In this document: positions 1-6,701 of the stretch, in pieces | Layout of the letters: the number at the start of each line of letters is the position of its first letter | How positions within the stretch are numbered: position 1 is the stretch's first letter | NCBI GenBank assembly: GCA_026996955.1 | Contig: JALWJV010000325.1 | Location: forward strand, 1-11,176 | Reading direction: 5' to 3' | Length of the DNA: 11,176 bases | From: Deltaproteobacteria bacterium | GTDB lineage: Bacteria; Desulfobacterota; Dissulfuribacteria; Dissulfuribacterales; QOAL01 | Notes under the pieces: generated by a model | The model's database searches: none | Seen by the model: the letters and a program-made list of their open reading frames with translations, nothing else | What the model was told of the DNA's origin: nothing | Position numbers and translations under genes: made by a program

Positions 1-51
1 GGGGATATCTGGAAATGTCTGGTGAGGAAAAGCCGGATATTATGTTTATAA

Positions 52-606
52 TCATTCGATTATTGCACGGACGCCCTTGTTTACCTCAAGCATCTTCTCC
101 CTGCCTGCCAGAAACTCCACCAGTTTAAGACCAAATTCAAGAGCGCTTCCCGCACACTGGCTGGTGATAAACTGTCCGTCCTGAACCACCCGTTCCTGGG
201 ACAGAGGGGAGTTTTTAACCGATGCCTGGCATGCAGGATGGCATGTGATTGTCTTGCCGTTTGTTATGCCAAGCCTGTCCAGGATTGCCGGCGCTGCACA
301 TATGGCGCCGATATATCTTCCAGAGTCAAGTTGGTCCTTGAGCAGCTTTATTACCCTTTCGTCCCTGGCAAGGTTTTCAGTACCTGGAATGCCACCCGGG
401 AGAACTATCAGGTCAAAGGTCTGGTCCATGACCTCGTCAAGAGAGGCGTCAGGCACGATCTTTACATTTCTGTCTGAGGGGACCGGACCAGGAACAGTGC
501 CCGCAATTATCATCTCTATTCCTGCCCTTCGTATCATGTCAACAACGGCAACAGCTTCAAGTTCCTCATAGCCAGGTGCCAGCAGAAGAAGTGTACGTTT
601 GCTCAT
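52..606 (-). CDS. DJ-1/PfpI family protein (YajL/DJ-1-like)
   Basis: The 184-residue protein is a single-domain member of the DJ-1/ThiJ/PfpI superfamily and has full family length. It opens with a strand and the GYEELEAV motif, in which Glu17 matches the conserved acidic residue that contacts the catalytic cysteine in DJ-1. The nucleophile-elbow motif GAICAAP places the reactive cysteine at Cys103, and a histidine follows in TCHPA (about His123). FDLIVLPGG at 64-72 is the typical preceding strand and turn. Members of this branch are cytosolic and have been linked to oxidative or carbonyl stress protection, chaperone or deglycase activity; which applies here cannot be read from sequence. The start is firm: ATG is preceded by AGGAGG with a 5-base gap. 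The upstream gene on the same strand is over 440 bases away behind two mobile repeats, so this is probably transcribed alone. A short perfect hairpin (651-665) lies in its leader. Confidence 0.93.
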   Translation of the reverse strand: MSKRTLLLLAPGYEELEAVAVVDMIRRAGIEMIIAGTVPGPVPSDRNVKIVPDASLDEVMDQTFDLIVLPGGIPGTENLARDERVIKLLKDQLDSGRYIGAICAAPAILDRLGITNGKTITCHPACQASVKNSPLSQERVVQDGQFITSQCAGSALEFGLKLVEFLAGREKMLEVNKGVRAIIE

Positions 607-706
607 GGTATCCTCCTAAGTTCTTGTGTAGCCATTATCCTACTCTGCAATTCAACTCTGTTGAAGGGTGATGATATGAAAAAATCCAGGTTTGCGTAAT
701 TCTGCT

Positions 707-748
707 GTATCTATTCAACCTTATAACATCAATACGCTGAATAGTTAC
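707..748 (-). mobile_element. 42-bp internally deleted member of the palindromic repeat family
   Basis: Read on the minus strand, this begins GTAACTATTCAGCG and continues TATTGATG, matching the first 33 or so bases of the copy at 2971 almost base for base. It then jumps straight to the other terminal repeat, GAATAGATAC. The whole hairpin body is missing. It lies in the opposite orientation to the adjacent copy 1. An exact 8-bp direct repeat ATTCTGCT is found at 699-706 and, after the later insertion of copy 1, at 981-988. Both ends and the target duplication are therefore intact although only about a fifth of the element remains. Confidence 0.75.
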
Positions 749-755
749 ATTCTGC

Positions 756-979
756 GTACCTGTTCAGCGCATTTATTGAATGAGGTTGGTAAATGGTCTT
801 GTTTTTCCGTTCCGGAGAACAATTTCTTGTTTTTCTAAGGCTTGCTCCGCCAAAATCGCGAAACTCGCTCGTGCCTCGCTCAGACAGACGCGATTTTCTG
901 GCTGCGCTTCGCCAAGAAAAACTACGAAATTGTTCAAAGTCACTCCAAAACAAGATCATTTACCACTCTGAATAGATAC
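756..979 (+). mobile_element. MITE-like palindromic element, copy 1 (224 bp)
   Basis: The terminal inverted repeats are GTACCTGTTCAGCG (756-769) and, on the other strand, GTATCTATTCAGAG (966-979). An exact 8-bp direct repeat CATTCTGC flanks it at 748-755 and 980-987. Internally the element is a long imperfect palindrome. GTAAATGGTCTTGTTTT pairs with CAAAACAAGATCATTTAC; GAACAATTTC with GAAATTGTTC; AAAATCGCG (852-860) with CGCGATTTT (889-897). That leaves a central 28-base loop rich in CTCGCT. No transposase or conserved reading frame is present, so movement would need a helper enzyme supplied elsewhere. About two dozen differences, counted by eye, separate it from copy 2. Confidence 0.85.
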
Positions 980-1047
980 CATTCTGCTTTTGTATCTTCA
1001 TTTCAGTTTGAACTTACCGTTTTGGCTGTTGAGCTTTCACATAACTT

Positions 1048-2004
1048 TCATGCATAGATTTCAGCAAATTCCCGTATAAACCTGTCAACCTCCTCTGAAG
1101 GCAGACGATTGATGCCGGCTGCCGCTGCCCTTCCACCGCCGGTGGGGAATTTCATGCAGAGTGTATGGGCATCTCTTCTGTCTTCCAGGGGTGCCCTGAC
1201 ACTTGCAACATAACTTTTTTCGTCAAGCCCGGTCAGCACAGCGTGGGCACCGGATGGTTGTTCCCTGGCTATCCTGTTTGCAAAAACGCCGCTTACCCTC
1301 CTTGCCCACCTCTTTGCCGGAAGTATGAATACCCGGTTTTCGCCCTTTGAAAATACCGGTTTAATATCCCTGGTTTTTGCCATATCGGAACTGTAGCCCT
1401 GCTGCAAAACCTTAAAGGTCTGGCTCTGGTTTATAAATTCAAGAGGGTTCTGAAAGGGTTTTATGGATTGGTAGAGTTCATCAGGCCTGAAAAAGAGGTC
1501 ATCAACCGTTGCCCCGTAACCATTATAATTTAACAATATACCCAGTTCGCGCAAAAGCGAAAGGGCATCATCGCTGAGTCCAAGGGGTTCTGCAAGTTTC
1601 CTGGCTGTTTCATCAAAGTTGTCTCCAAAGGTTCCAACAATAGCCCATTCCCTGAACCGTCCATTGATATGGGCATCCACAATGGCACTTGTTCCCCTGT
1701 CAGGGGCGGGGTCAATGTGTGTGATCAGGTTGTTGTCTTCAGGGATATCACCAGCAAAATGGTGATCAAAATATTCGATTCGGGCACCTTGAGCCAGCAG
1801 CCGGAGGACATCCTGCCTGTTTTTGTCAAGAGAGATGTCAAATACGGTTATGGAGCATCCTTTACAGGAATCTATCCTTGATAACAGTTTAATATCCCTT
1901 TTGGTTCCGGTAATGAGCCGTGCTTCAGCAGGGATTGCAAGCCTCAGCTGGTGCAGTGCACATATACCGTCTGCGTCACCATTAAAAACGTCGTATGATT
2001 GCAA
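1048..2004 (-). CDS. DHH family phosphoesterase with C-terminal DHHA1-type domain
   Basis: The 318-residue protein has the metal-binding signature of the DHH superfamily: NGDADG at 8-13, FDIS with Asp56, YFDHHF with Asp80-His81-His82, and GTFGDN with Asp128. These supply the Mn2+-binding aspartates and histidines. The C-terminal third ends in the glycine-rich GGGRAAAAG (289-297), the substrate-binding motif of DHHA1 domains. Known relatives hydrolyse phosphodiester or phosphoanhydride bonds in nanoRNA, pAp, cyclic dinucleotides or polyphosphate; the substrate here is undetermined. There is no signal peptide or membrane helix, so the protein is cytosolic. The start is TTG: no ATG or GTG lies between the preceding stop and the essential NGDADG motif, and AGGAGA sits 7 bases upstream. 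It is divergent from the collagen-like gene and separated from the DJ-1-like gene by mobile repeats, so it is probably a single-gene unit. Confidence 0.9.
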   Translation of the reverse strand: MQSYDVFNGDADGICALHQLRLAIPAEARLITGTKRDIKLLSRIDSCKGCSITVFDISLDKNRQDVLRLLAQGARIEYFDHHFAGDIPEDNNLITHIDPAPDRGTSAIVDAHINGRFREWAIVGTFGDNFDETARKLAEPLGLSDDALSLLRELGILLNYNGYGATVDDLFFRPDELYQSIKPFQNPLEFINQSQTFKVLQQGYSSDMAKTRDIKPVFSKGENRVFILPAKRWARRVSGVFANRIAREQPSGAHAVLTGLDEKSYVASVRAPLEDRRDAHTLCMKFPTGGGRAAAAGINRLPSEEVDRFIREFAEIYA

Positions 2005-2011
2005 TGAGTTG

Positions 2012-2017
2012 TCTCCT
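2012..2017 (-). promoter_or_regulatory. Ribosome binding site fixing the TTG start
   Basis: On the minus strand AGGAGA lies 7 bases before the TTG at 2004-2002. This supports TTG as the start of the DHH phosphoesterase, since no in-frame ATG precedes the first catalytic motif. Confidence 0.7.
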
Positions 2018-2257
2018 AAGATGTTGTTTACAAAATAAAAGTCAAAAACTGTGTTGTTGGGGCAGTGATCATGAAATAATAATTTTTATTGAACAGGAAC
2101 TCATTTTTTTGTATTATCATGTTTTAATAAAACTTTCATGTAATCCGTTGGGCAGGCAGCCTTTCCTTGTATGCTGTATATTGTAACTGAGATATGATGT
2201 CTCCGTAAGCCTGATGGTTCATGATTACTGAAATTTATCTCTGGGAAAGGAGGATTT

Positions 2258-2827
2258 ATGGGTTTAATTTACATTCTTGCGCTGCTGGCCCTGGGGCTGA
2301 GCCTGTTTGGCGTACTGGCACACCGGCAGATGGCGCAGATAAAAGAGGAGTTGCAGGAGCTAAAAGACGCCCTAGCAAAGGGCGACCTTCGGGGAGAAAA
2401 GGGTGAACCCGGTGTTCCCGGGCCTCCAGGTCCTCCTGGTCCGGCTGGGCCACAGGGTGAGCCAGGGCCTCCAGGTCCTGCAGGCCCGCAGGGAGAGCCT
2501 GGACCTGCTGGTCCTAAGGGTGATAAGGGTGATCCTGGTGAGCCAGGACCTCAGGGAGAGCCTGGACCTCCAGGTCCGGAAGGGCCGCAGGGACCGCCAG
2601 GTCCAGAAGGTCCGCAGGGGCCAAAGGGAGAACCAGGACCCAAGGGTGACAAGGGTGATCCAGGGCCTCCAGGTCCGGAAGGACCTCAAGGCCCGCCTGG
2701 TCCGGAGGGACCTCCAGGACCCAAGGGTGAAAAGGGTGATCCTGGCGAGCGTGGACCGCGTGGACCAAGAGGTCCCAAGGGTACTGCTGCCAAGAGCACT
2801 GCCAAGACCAAGAAGGCTAAAGAGTAA
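2258..2827 (+). CDS. Membrane-anchored collagen-like protein
   Basis: The 189-residue protein has three parts. Residues 2-21 form a hydrophobic helix without a lipobox or clear cleavage site, best read as a single membrane anchor. Residues 22-41 are charged, with heptad-like spacing (QIKEELQELKDAL), and may trimerise as a short coiled coil. From Gly46 to Lys174 there are 43 uninterrupted Gly-X-Y triplets, with a 44th (GTA) following. Proline is common at X and Y. Charged triplets such as GDKGDPG (88-94, 130-136) and GEKGDPG (157-163) are of the kind that stabilise bacterial triple helices without hydroxyproline. The tail after 163 is strongly basic (Arg and Lys). Collagen-like proteins of this type form trimeric rods at cell or spore surfaces. 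The role here is unknown, and the topology (rod outside or inside) is not settled by sequence. AGGAGG lies 4 bases before the ATG. A strong terminator follows, so this is a single-gene unit. Confidence 0.9.
   Translation: MGLIYILALLALGLSLFGVLAHRQMAQIKEELQELKDALAKGDLRGEKGEPGVPGPPGPPGPAGPQGEPGPPGPAGPQGEPGPAGPKGDKGDPGEPGPQGEPGPPGPEGPQGPPGPEGPQGPKGEPGPKGDKGDPGPPGPEGPQGPPGPEGPPGPKGEKGDPGERGPRGPRGPKGTAAKSTAKTKKAKE
2394..2779 (+). repeat. Gly-X-Y coding tandem repeat
   Basis: The DNA is a 9-base-rhythm repeat (gly-pro-pro and gly-glu-pro blocks) with a higher-order unit. The block encoding KGDKGDPG recurs at residues 87-94 and 129-136, and as KGEKGDPG at 156-163, giving spacings of 42 and 27 residues. 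Synonymous differences between blocks show that the array is not freshly expanded. Confidence 0.85.
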
Positions 2828-2864
2828 TAGTTTGGCCTTCTGACAGGTAAGAACCCAATGGGTG

Positions 2865-2906
2865 GAAGGGGCAGACTGTCTTGTTACGGTCTGCCCCTTC
2901 TGTTTT
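2865..2906 (+). terminator. Hairpin terminator after the collagen-like gene
   Basis: GAAGGGGCAGAC (2865-2876) pairs perfectly with GTCTGCCCCTTC (2889-2900), a 12-bp GC-rich stem with a 12-base loop, followed by TGTTTT. It sits 38 bases after the stop codon. The short broken T run makes it a good but not ideal intrinsic terminator. Confidence 0.75.
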
Positions 2907-3292
2907 CTGGGGGAACTTGAGTCCTGTATGAAATTTCTGTTCCATAATAGTTTATTAAGCTTTACAATAGGTAACTGTTCAGCGTATTGATGGTAATTGA
3001 GGTTAGTGAATGGCCTTGTTTTTCCGTTCCGGTGAACAATTTCTTGTTTTTCTAAGGCTCGCTACGCCAAAATCGCGAAACTCGCTCGTCCCTCGCTCAG
3101 ACAGACGCGATTTTTATGGCTGCGCTTCGCCAAGAAAAACTACGAAATTATTCATAGTCACTCCAAAACAAGACCATTCCCTACGCTGAATAGATACTAC
3201 AATAGTTGTAAGCGGCTTATAAGCTTTCAGGAAATGGGGCCGCTAACCTCCTTACGAAGATCACAAACAATGCTTGGCACAGTAGGTATATT
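2907..3292. other. Intergenic region dominated by mobile element copy 2
   Basis: Apart from the 227-bp element and its target duplications, nothing else is recognisable in this gap. The roughly 90 bases between the element and the lipoprotein start must hold that gene's promoter. No convincing -35/-10 pair was found there. Confidence 0.6.
2971..3197 (+). mobile_element. MITE-like palindromic element, copy 2 (227 bp), exact 8-bp target duplication
   Basis: This is the best-preserved copy. The terminal inverted repeats GTAACTGTTCAGCG (2971-2984) and, on the other strand, GTATCTATTCAGCG (3184-3197) agree at 12 of 14 positions. The direct repeat TACAATAG abuts both ends exactly (2963-2970 and 3198-3205). 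The interior is the same long palindrome as copy 1, with AAAATCGCG paired to CGCGATTTT around a CTCGCT-rich loop. It contains no reading frame worth calling. It lies between the collagen-gene terminator and the lipoprotein gene and, if transcribed, would fold into a very long hairpin. Confidence 0.9.
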
Positions 3293-3820
3293 ATGAAATA
3301 TTTATACTTTCTTTTAATCCCCCTGCTTTTCATCAACGTCTCGTGTTCCAGGGTCTCTGTGGATACGGTTTATGATCCATCTGTTTCCTTCAAGGGACTT
3401 AAGACATATTCCTGGGAACACCTTGATGCCCCTGATGACAGGCTTGAGAGTTATCCTGAAATCAAGAAGATGGTGCATGAAGCCGTTGATATGGTACTGC
3501 GCCTCAAGGGTTTTGAGCTCAGGGAATCAGGCCCGACGGATTTCAAGGTTGCAACATACGCAGGTGTGAAACAGGCAATGAGACTTACACGCTCAGGAAG
3601 GGTACACGACAATACCTGGCTTGGGCCTGCAGGAAGATATGACTATTCCAAGGCGGGCAAGGTGACCCTGTTTATTGATATCTTTGACGGCAAGACCGGG
3701 GAGCTGATATGGCGGGGCATTGGAGTCGGTTTCATGCACAACTACTCAATAGGTGACAAGATGCGAAAAGGCGTAAATGAGTCTGTGGCATACATATTAA
3801 AATCATTTCCGCCTTCCTGA
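3293..3820 (+). CDS. DUF4136 domain-containing lipoprotein
   Basis: The 175-residue protein starts with a short positively charged N-terminus and a hydrophobic stretch (3-16) ending in NVSC, so Cys18 is the likely lipidated residue. The -3 residue (Asn15) is unusual for a lipobox, though the rest fits. The mature part matches the DUF4136 pattern: FKGLKTYSW at 33-41 near the start, and a strand-rich segment with VTLFIDIFDGKTGELIWRG (124-142), where this family has a typical D-x-K-T-x-x-L-x-W-R-G. The family is periplasmic or outer-membrane attached and its function is unknown. The ribosome site is weak (AGTAGG, 6 bases before ATG). The stop codon TGA shares its A with the ATG of the debranching enzyme, so the two are probably co-transcribed and perhaps translationally coupled. 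A functional link between an envelope lipoprotein and a cytosolic glycogen enzyme is not obvious. Confidence 0.85.
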   Translation: MKYLYFLLIPLLFINVSCSRVSVDTVYDPSVSFKGLKTYSWEHLDAPDDRLESYPEIKKMVHEAVDMVLRLKGFELRESGPTDFKVATYAGVKQAMRLTRSGRVHDNTWLGPAGRYDYSKAGKVTLFIDIFDGKTGELIWRGIGVGFMHNYSIGDKMRKGVNESVAYILKSFPPS

Positions 3821-5931
3821 TGCCAGCCGATTTGAACATGAAGGAGATCAATACACGACCAGGCACCCGTTTTCCAATGGGGGCAAGCTGTGACGGAAAG
3901 GGAACCAATTTCTGTATCTTTTCAAGGCATGCAACTGCTGTGGAGCTTCTGCTCTATGACAGTCATGATGCTCCCAGGCCTTTTGCGGTCATAGAGCTTG
4001 ATCCGGAAAATAACAAGACCTTTTACTTTTGGCACATTTATGTTGAGGGCATAGGACCTGAGACAAGCTACACATGGCGTGTGGACGGGCCGGGTGATAC
4101 CAGGCATACAGGCTTCAGGTTTGATAAGAGGCGTGAGCTCCTGGACCCCTGGGCGAAGCTTGTTACAGATTCGTTATGGGACAGGCTTAAGGCAATGGAT
4201 CCGGATGCCGGCTACGTGCCGTCCATGCGGGCCATGGTTCCACCGGTTGACACCTATGACTGGGAAGGTGATAGGCCCCTGGACCGCAGTACCGGTGATG
4301 CAGTTATCTACGAGATGCACGTTGGAGGATTTACCCGTCATCCTTCATCAGGGGTGCGGCATCCCGGAACCTATTCAGGTGTAATTGAAAAGATTCCATA
4401 CCTGAAAGAGCTTGGCGTTACTGATGTTGAACTCCTGCCTGTAATGGCATTTGATGAGCAGGATGTGCCAAAGGGTGCATGGGAGCGCGGCCTTCACAAC
4501 TACTGGGGATACAGCCCACACAGTTTTTTTGCACCCCATCCCGGTTACTGCATAGAGCCTGAAAATGGAAATCATATTGACCAGTTCAGGGACATGGTAA
4601 AGGCTTTTCACAGGGCAGGTATCGGGGTGATCATAGACGTGGTCTTTAATCATACTGCCGAGGGTGGGGAAGACGGCCCTGTGATAAATTTCAAGGGGCT
4701 CGGAAACAGGGCTTTTTATCATCTTGACCCTCATGATCGGAGAAAGTACCTGGATTTTACAGGTTGCGGCAACACGATCAACTGTAATCATCCGTTGGTT
4801 ACCGCGTTTATTCGGGAGTGCCTGGAATACTGGGTACACACTTTTCATGTGGACGGTTTCAGATTTGACCTTGCAAGCGTTATGGCAAGGGGTGAGGATA
4901 CACGCCCAATGTATCATGCACCTGTGGTGTGGAGTATTGAGTTTTCGCCACAGCTTGCCGGCAGCCGCATTGTGGCAGAGGCATGGGATGCAGGAGGGCT
5001 GTATCAGGTAGGGGGCTTTCCCGGTTTCAGGTGGCAGGAGTGGAATGGGCTTTATCGTGATGTGATGAGGCAGTTCGTCCGTGGAGACCGGGGGCTTATT
5101 GACCAGGTAGCCACCAGGATAGCAGGGAGCAGCGATCTGTATCAGCAGTCCGGTCGGTTTCCCCGAAACAGCGTCAACTTTGTAACCTGCCATGACGGCT
5201 TTACCATGTACGACCTGGTGAGCTATAACAGGAAACATAACCAGGCCAACGGCGAGGATAATCGGGATGGAAGTGACATTAACTACAGCTGGAACTGCGG
5301 TGTGGAGGGTGACACAGACGATCCGGAGATACTGGGACTGAGGCGCAGGCAGGTCAAGAATTTTATGGCGCTCCTTATGTTAAGTCAGGGGGTTCCAATG
5401 ATTCTATCCGGGGATGAGGTACTTCGAACCCAGCAGGGCAATAACAACTGTTACTGCCAGGACAATGAGCTAAGCTGGTTTGACTGGGACCTTGTCCAGA
5501 AAAATGGTGATATACTCCGTTTTGCAAGGGAGATTATAGCCTTCAGGAAGCGGCATCCTGCCCTTAGAAGAAAGTACTTTCTTACTGGTGCGTGGAAAAA
5601 CCGCCGCGGAGTGCAGGACATTGTATGGCATGGCGTCAAGCCTGGAAGCAGGCCCTGGGACGACCCTGAAAGCAGGTTTATAGCCTTTACAATGGGTGGC
5701 ATGGAAGATGATGAGCCTGATATCCATGTGATATGCAACATGGAGGAGGTGGCCATAAGGTCCCTTCTCCCTGACGATCCCGTGTTCCGGTGGGCTCTTG
5801 CCGTGGATACCATGAAAGAATCACCGGATGATATAAAGTTGCCGGATGAACAGGTGCCTTATGAGCAGAATGGCTACACGGCAGGGCCTCGCAGTGTGGT
5901 GATCTTTGAAAGTAGGCCACCAAAGCGCTAA
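3820..5931 (+). CDS. glgX: Glycogen debranching enzyme, GlgX/TreX type (GH13 isoamylase)
   Basis: The 703-residue enzyme hydrolyses alpha-1,6 branch linkages of glycogen or limit dextrin in the cytoplasm. Residues about 14-110 form the N-terminal CBM48-type domain (PMGASCDGKGTNFCIFS onwards). The GH13 barrel follows, with region I DVVFNH (273-278), region II GFRFD (nucleophile Asp350), region III VAEAWD (acid/base Glu387) and region IV VTCHDG (His458, Asp459). The NCGVEGDTDDPEI segment (492-504) and the QGNNNCYCQDNELSW stretch (539-553) are hallmarks of GlgX/TreX rather than plant-type isoamylase. A C-terminal beta domain completes a normal family length, and all catalytic residues are present. 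The start shares one base with the lipoprotein stop. An internal ATG at 3838 (Met7) is possible, but neither start has a good ribosome site. No other glycogen genes are in the window. Confidence 0.93.
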   Translation: MPADLNMKEINTRPGTRFPMGASCDGKGTNFCIFSRHATAVELLLYDSHDAPRPFAVIELDPENNKTFYFWHIYVEGIGPETSYTWRVDGPGDTRHTGFRFDKRRELLDPWAKLVTDSLWDRLKAMDPDAGYVPSMRAMVPPVDTYDWEGDRPLDRSTGDAVIYEMHVGGFTRHPSSGVRHPGTYSGVIEKIPYLKELGVTDVELLPVMAFDEQDVPKGAWERGLHNYWGYSPHSFFAPHPGYCIEPENGNHIDQFRDMVKAFHRAGIGVIIDVVFNHTAEGGEDGPVINFKGLGNRAFYHLDPHDRRKYLDFTGCGNTINCNHPLVTAFIRECLEYWVHTFHVDGFRFDLASVMARGEDTRPMYHAPVVWSIEFSPQLAGSRIVAEAWDAGGLYQVGGFPGFRWQEWNGLYRDVMRQFVRGDRGLIDQVATRIAGSSDLYQQSGRFPRNSVNFVTCHDGFTMYDLVSYNRKHNQANGEDNRDGSDINYSWNCGVEGDTDDPEILGLRRRQVKNFMALLMLSQGVPMILSGDEVLRTQQGNNNCYCQDNELSWFDWDLVQKNGDILRFAREIIAFRKRHPALRRKYFLTGAWKNRRGVQDIVWHGVKPGSRPWDDPESRFIAFTMGGMEDDEPDIHVICNMEEVAIRSLLPDDPVFRWALAVDTMKESPDDIKLPDEQVPYEQNGYTAGPRSVVIFESRPPKR

Positions 5932-5974
5932 GTGAATATAATATTTCGTTAGTAGGCGTAATATTTACTTTTTT
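5930..5974 (+). terminator. Weak AT-rich hairpin with T run after glgX
   Basis: AAGTGAATAT (5930-5939) can pair with ATATTTACTT (5961-5970), ten pairs including one G-U, and the right arm runs into six T residues. The stem is AT-rich with a 21-base loop, so termination would be inefficient. It overlaps the glgX stop codon. Confidence 0.3.
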
Positions 5975-5998
5975 GAAGAATAATTGAGGAGATCAACT

Positions 5999-6691
5999 AT
6001 GAAGTACGCATCAAATGTGGAGTCCATGTGCAGGGTGGCACTGGGAACAAATCACGGACCTGCGCCTATCCCTGAAGAGGGGGAAATGGTACAGGCCAAA
6101 AAGATCGAGGACATCAGCGGCCTGACCCACGGAGTTGGCTGGTGTGCTCCACAGCAGGGGGCATGTAAGCTGACTCTGAATATAAAAGACGGCATTATTG
6201 AAGAGGCTCTGATTGAAACCATTGGCTGTACAGGCATGACCCATTCTGCAGCCATGGCCTCGGAGATACTCCCTTCCAAGACAATCCTTGAGGCGCTTAA
6301 CACAGACCTGGTCTGTGATGCCATCAATACTGCCATGCGGGAGCTGTTTCTTCAGATAGTCTATGGCCGCAGCCAGTCGGCATTTTCTGCCGGCGGCCTT
6401 CCAGTAGGTGCAGGCTTTGAAGACCTTGGCAAGGGCTCACGCAGCGTTATAGGCACCACCTACGGGACTGCTGTCAAAGGTCCCCGCTATCTGGAAACCG
6501 CAGAGGGTTATATCATGGAGCTTGGGCTTGATGATAATGACGAGATTATAGGATACAGGTTTGTTAACCTGGGTATCATGATGGAGCATATAAAGCAGGG
6601 TGTTGAGCCTGGTGAGGCCTTTGAAAAGGCGTCAGGTGTGTATGGCCGTTTTAATGATGCTGTAAAGACAATAGATCCCCGCAAGGAGTAG
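5999..6691 (+). CDS. NifU/IscU-like iron-sulfur scaffold protein (GGGtGRT partner)
   Basis: The 230-residue protein has an N-terminal half resembling the IscU/NifU scaffold fold. GACKLTLNIKDGIIEEALIETIGCTG (residues 54-79) follows the family pattern of a strand pair leading to a cysteine, here Cys77. IscU's NTD segment is echoed at 101-103. Cys49 and Cys56 lie near the first ligand position. The third IscU ligand, in an HCS motif, seems to be absent: the equivalent stretch reads about VYGRS (121-125). Residues 130-230 form a C-terminal extension not found in IscU, with SRSVIGTTYGTAVKGPRY as its most distinctive part. Cluster assembly or transfer is inferred from homology, not shown. The start is the ATG 7 bases after AGGAG (5987-5991); a longer version from TTG at 5984 would overlap that ribosome site. 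The stop is followed after 10 bases by the GGGtGRT gene, so the pair forms an operon. Confidence 0.85.
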   Translation: MKYASNVESMCRVALGTNHGPAPIPEEGEMVQAKKIEDISGLTHGVGWCAPQQGACKLTLNIKDGIIEEALIETIGCTGMTHSAAMASEILPSKTILEALNTDLVCDAINTAMRELFLQIVYGRSQSAFSAGGLPVGAGFEDLGKGSRSVIGTTYGTAVKGPRYLETAEGYIMELGLDDNDEIIGYRFVNLGIMMEHIKQGVEPGEAFEKASGVYGRFNDAVKTIDPRKE

Positions 6692-6701
6692 GAGGTTAAT
6701 C

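Larger units (their letters stand above)
607..1047. other. Intergenic region carrying two mobile repeats
   Basis: This 441-base gap separates the two minus-strand genes. It holds the leader of the DJ-1-like gene, a small perfect hairpin at 651-665 (TTCAAC TCT GTTGAA), a 42-bp mini-element (707-748) and a 224-bp palindromic element (756-979). Open frames of 60-76 codons cross it on both strands. They are not conserved in the other copies of the element and lack credible ribosome binding sites, so no gene is called. Confidence 0.8.

Noticed and set aside
729..971. Open frames of 60-76 codons on both strands over copy 1
   Set aside because: They lie within the palindromic element, lack ribosome sites and are not preserved in copies 2 and 3. 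Long frames on both strands follow from the inverted-repeat structure.
2372..2768. Antisense and alternate-frame ORFs over the collagen repeat
   Set aside because: Low-complexity Arg/Trp/Leu-rich translations are a by-product of the 9-base Gly-X-Y repeat.
3269..3292. TTGGCAC resembling a sigma-54 -24 element before the lipoprotein gene
   Set aside because: No GC-containing -12 element lies at the required spacing, and the site would sit almost on the start codon.
4375..5238. 287-codon minus-strand frame antisense to glgX
   Set aside because: It is a shadow of a strongly conserved GH13 coding region. The translation has no domain pattern and there is no ribosome site.
5984..5998. TTG at 5984 as an upstream start of the NifU-like gene
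   Set aside because: It would place the AGGAG ribosome site inside the coding sequence. The ATG at 5999 is correctly spaced from that site.
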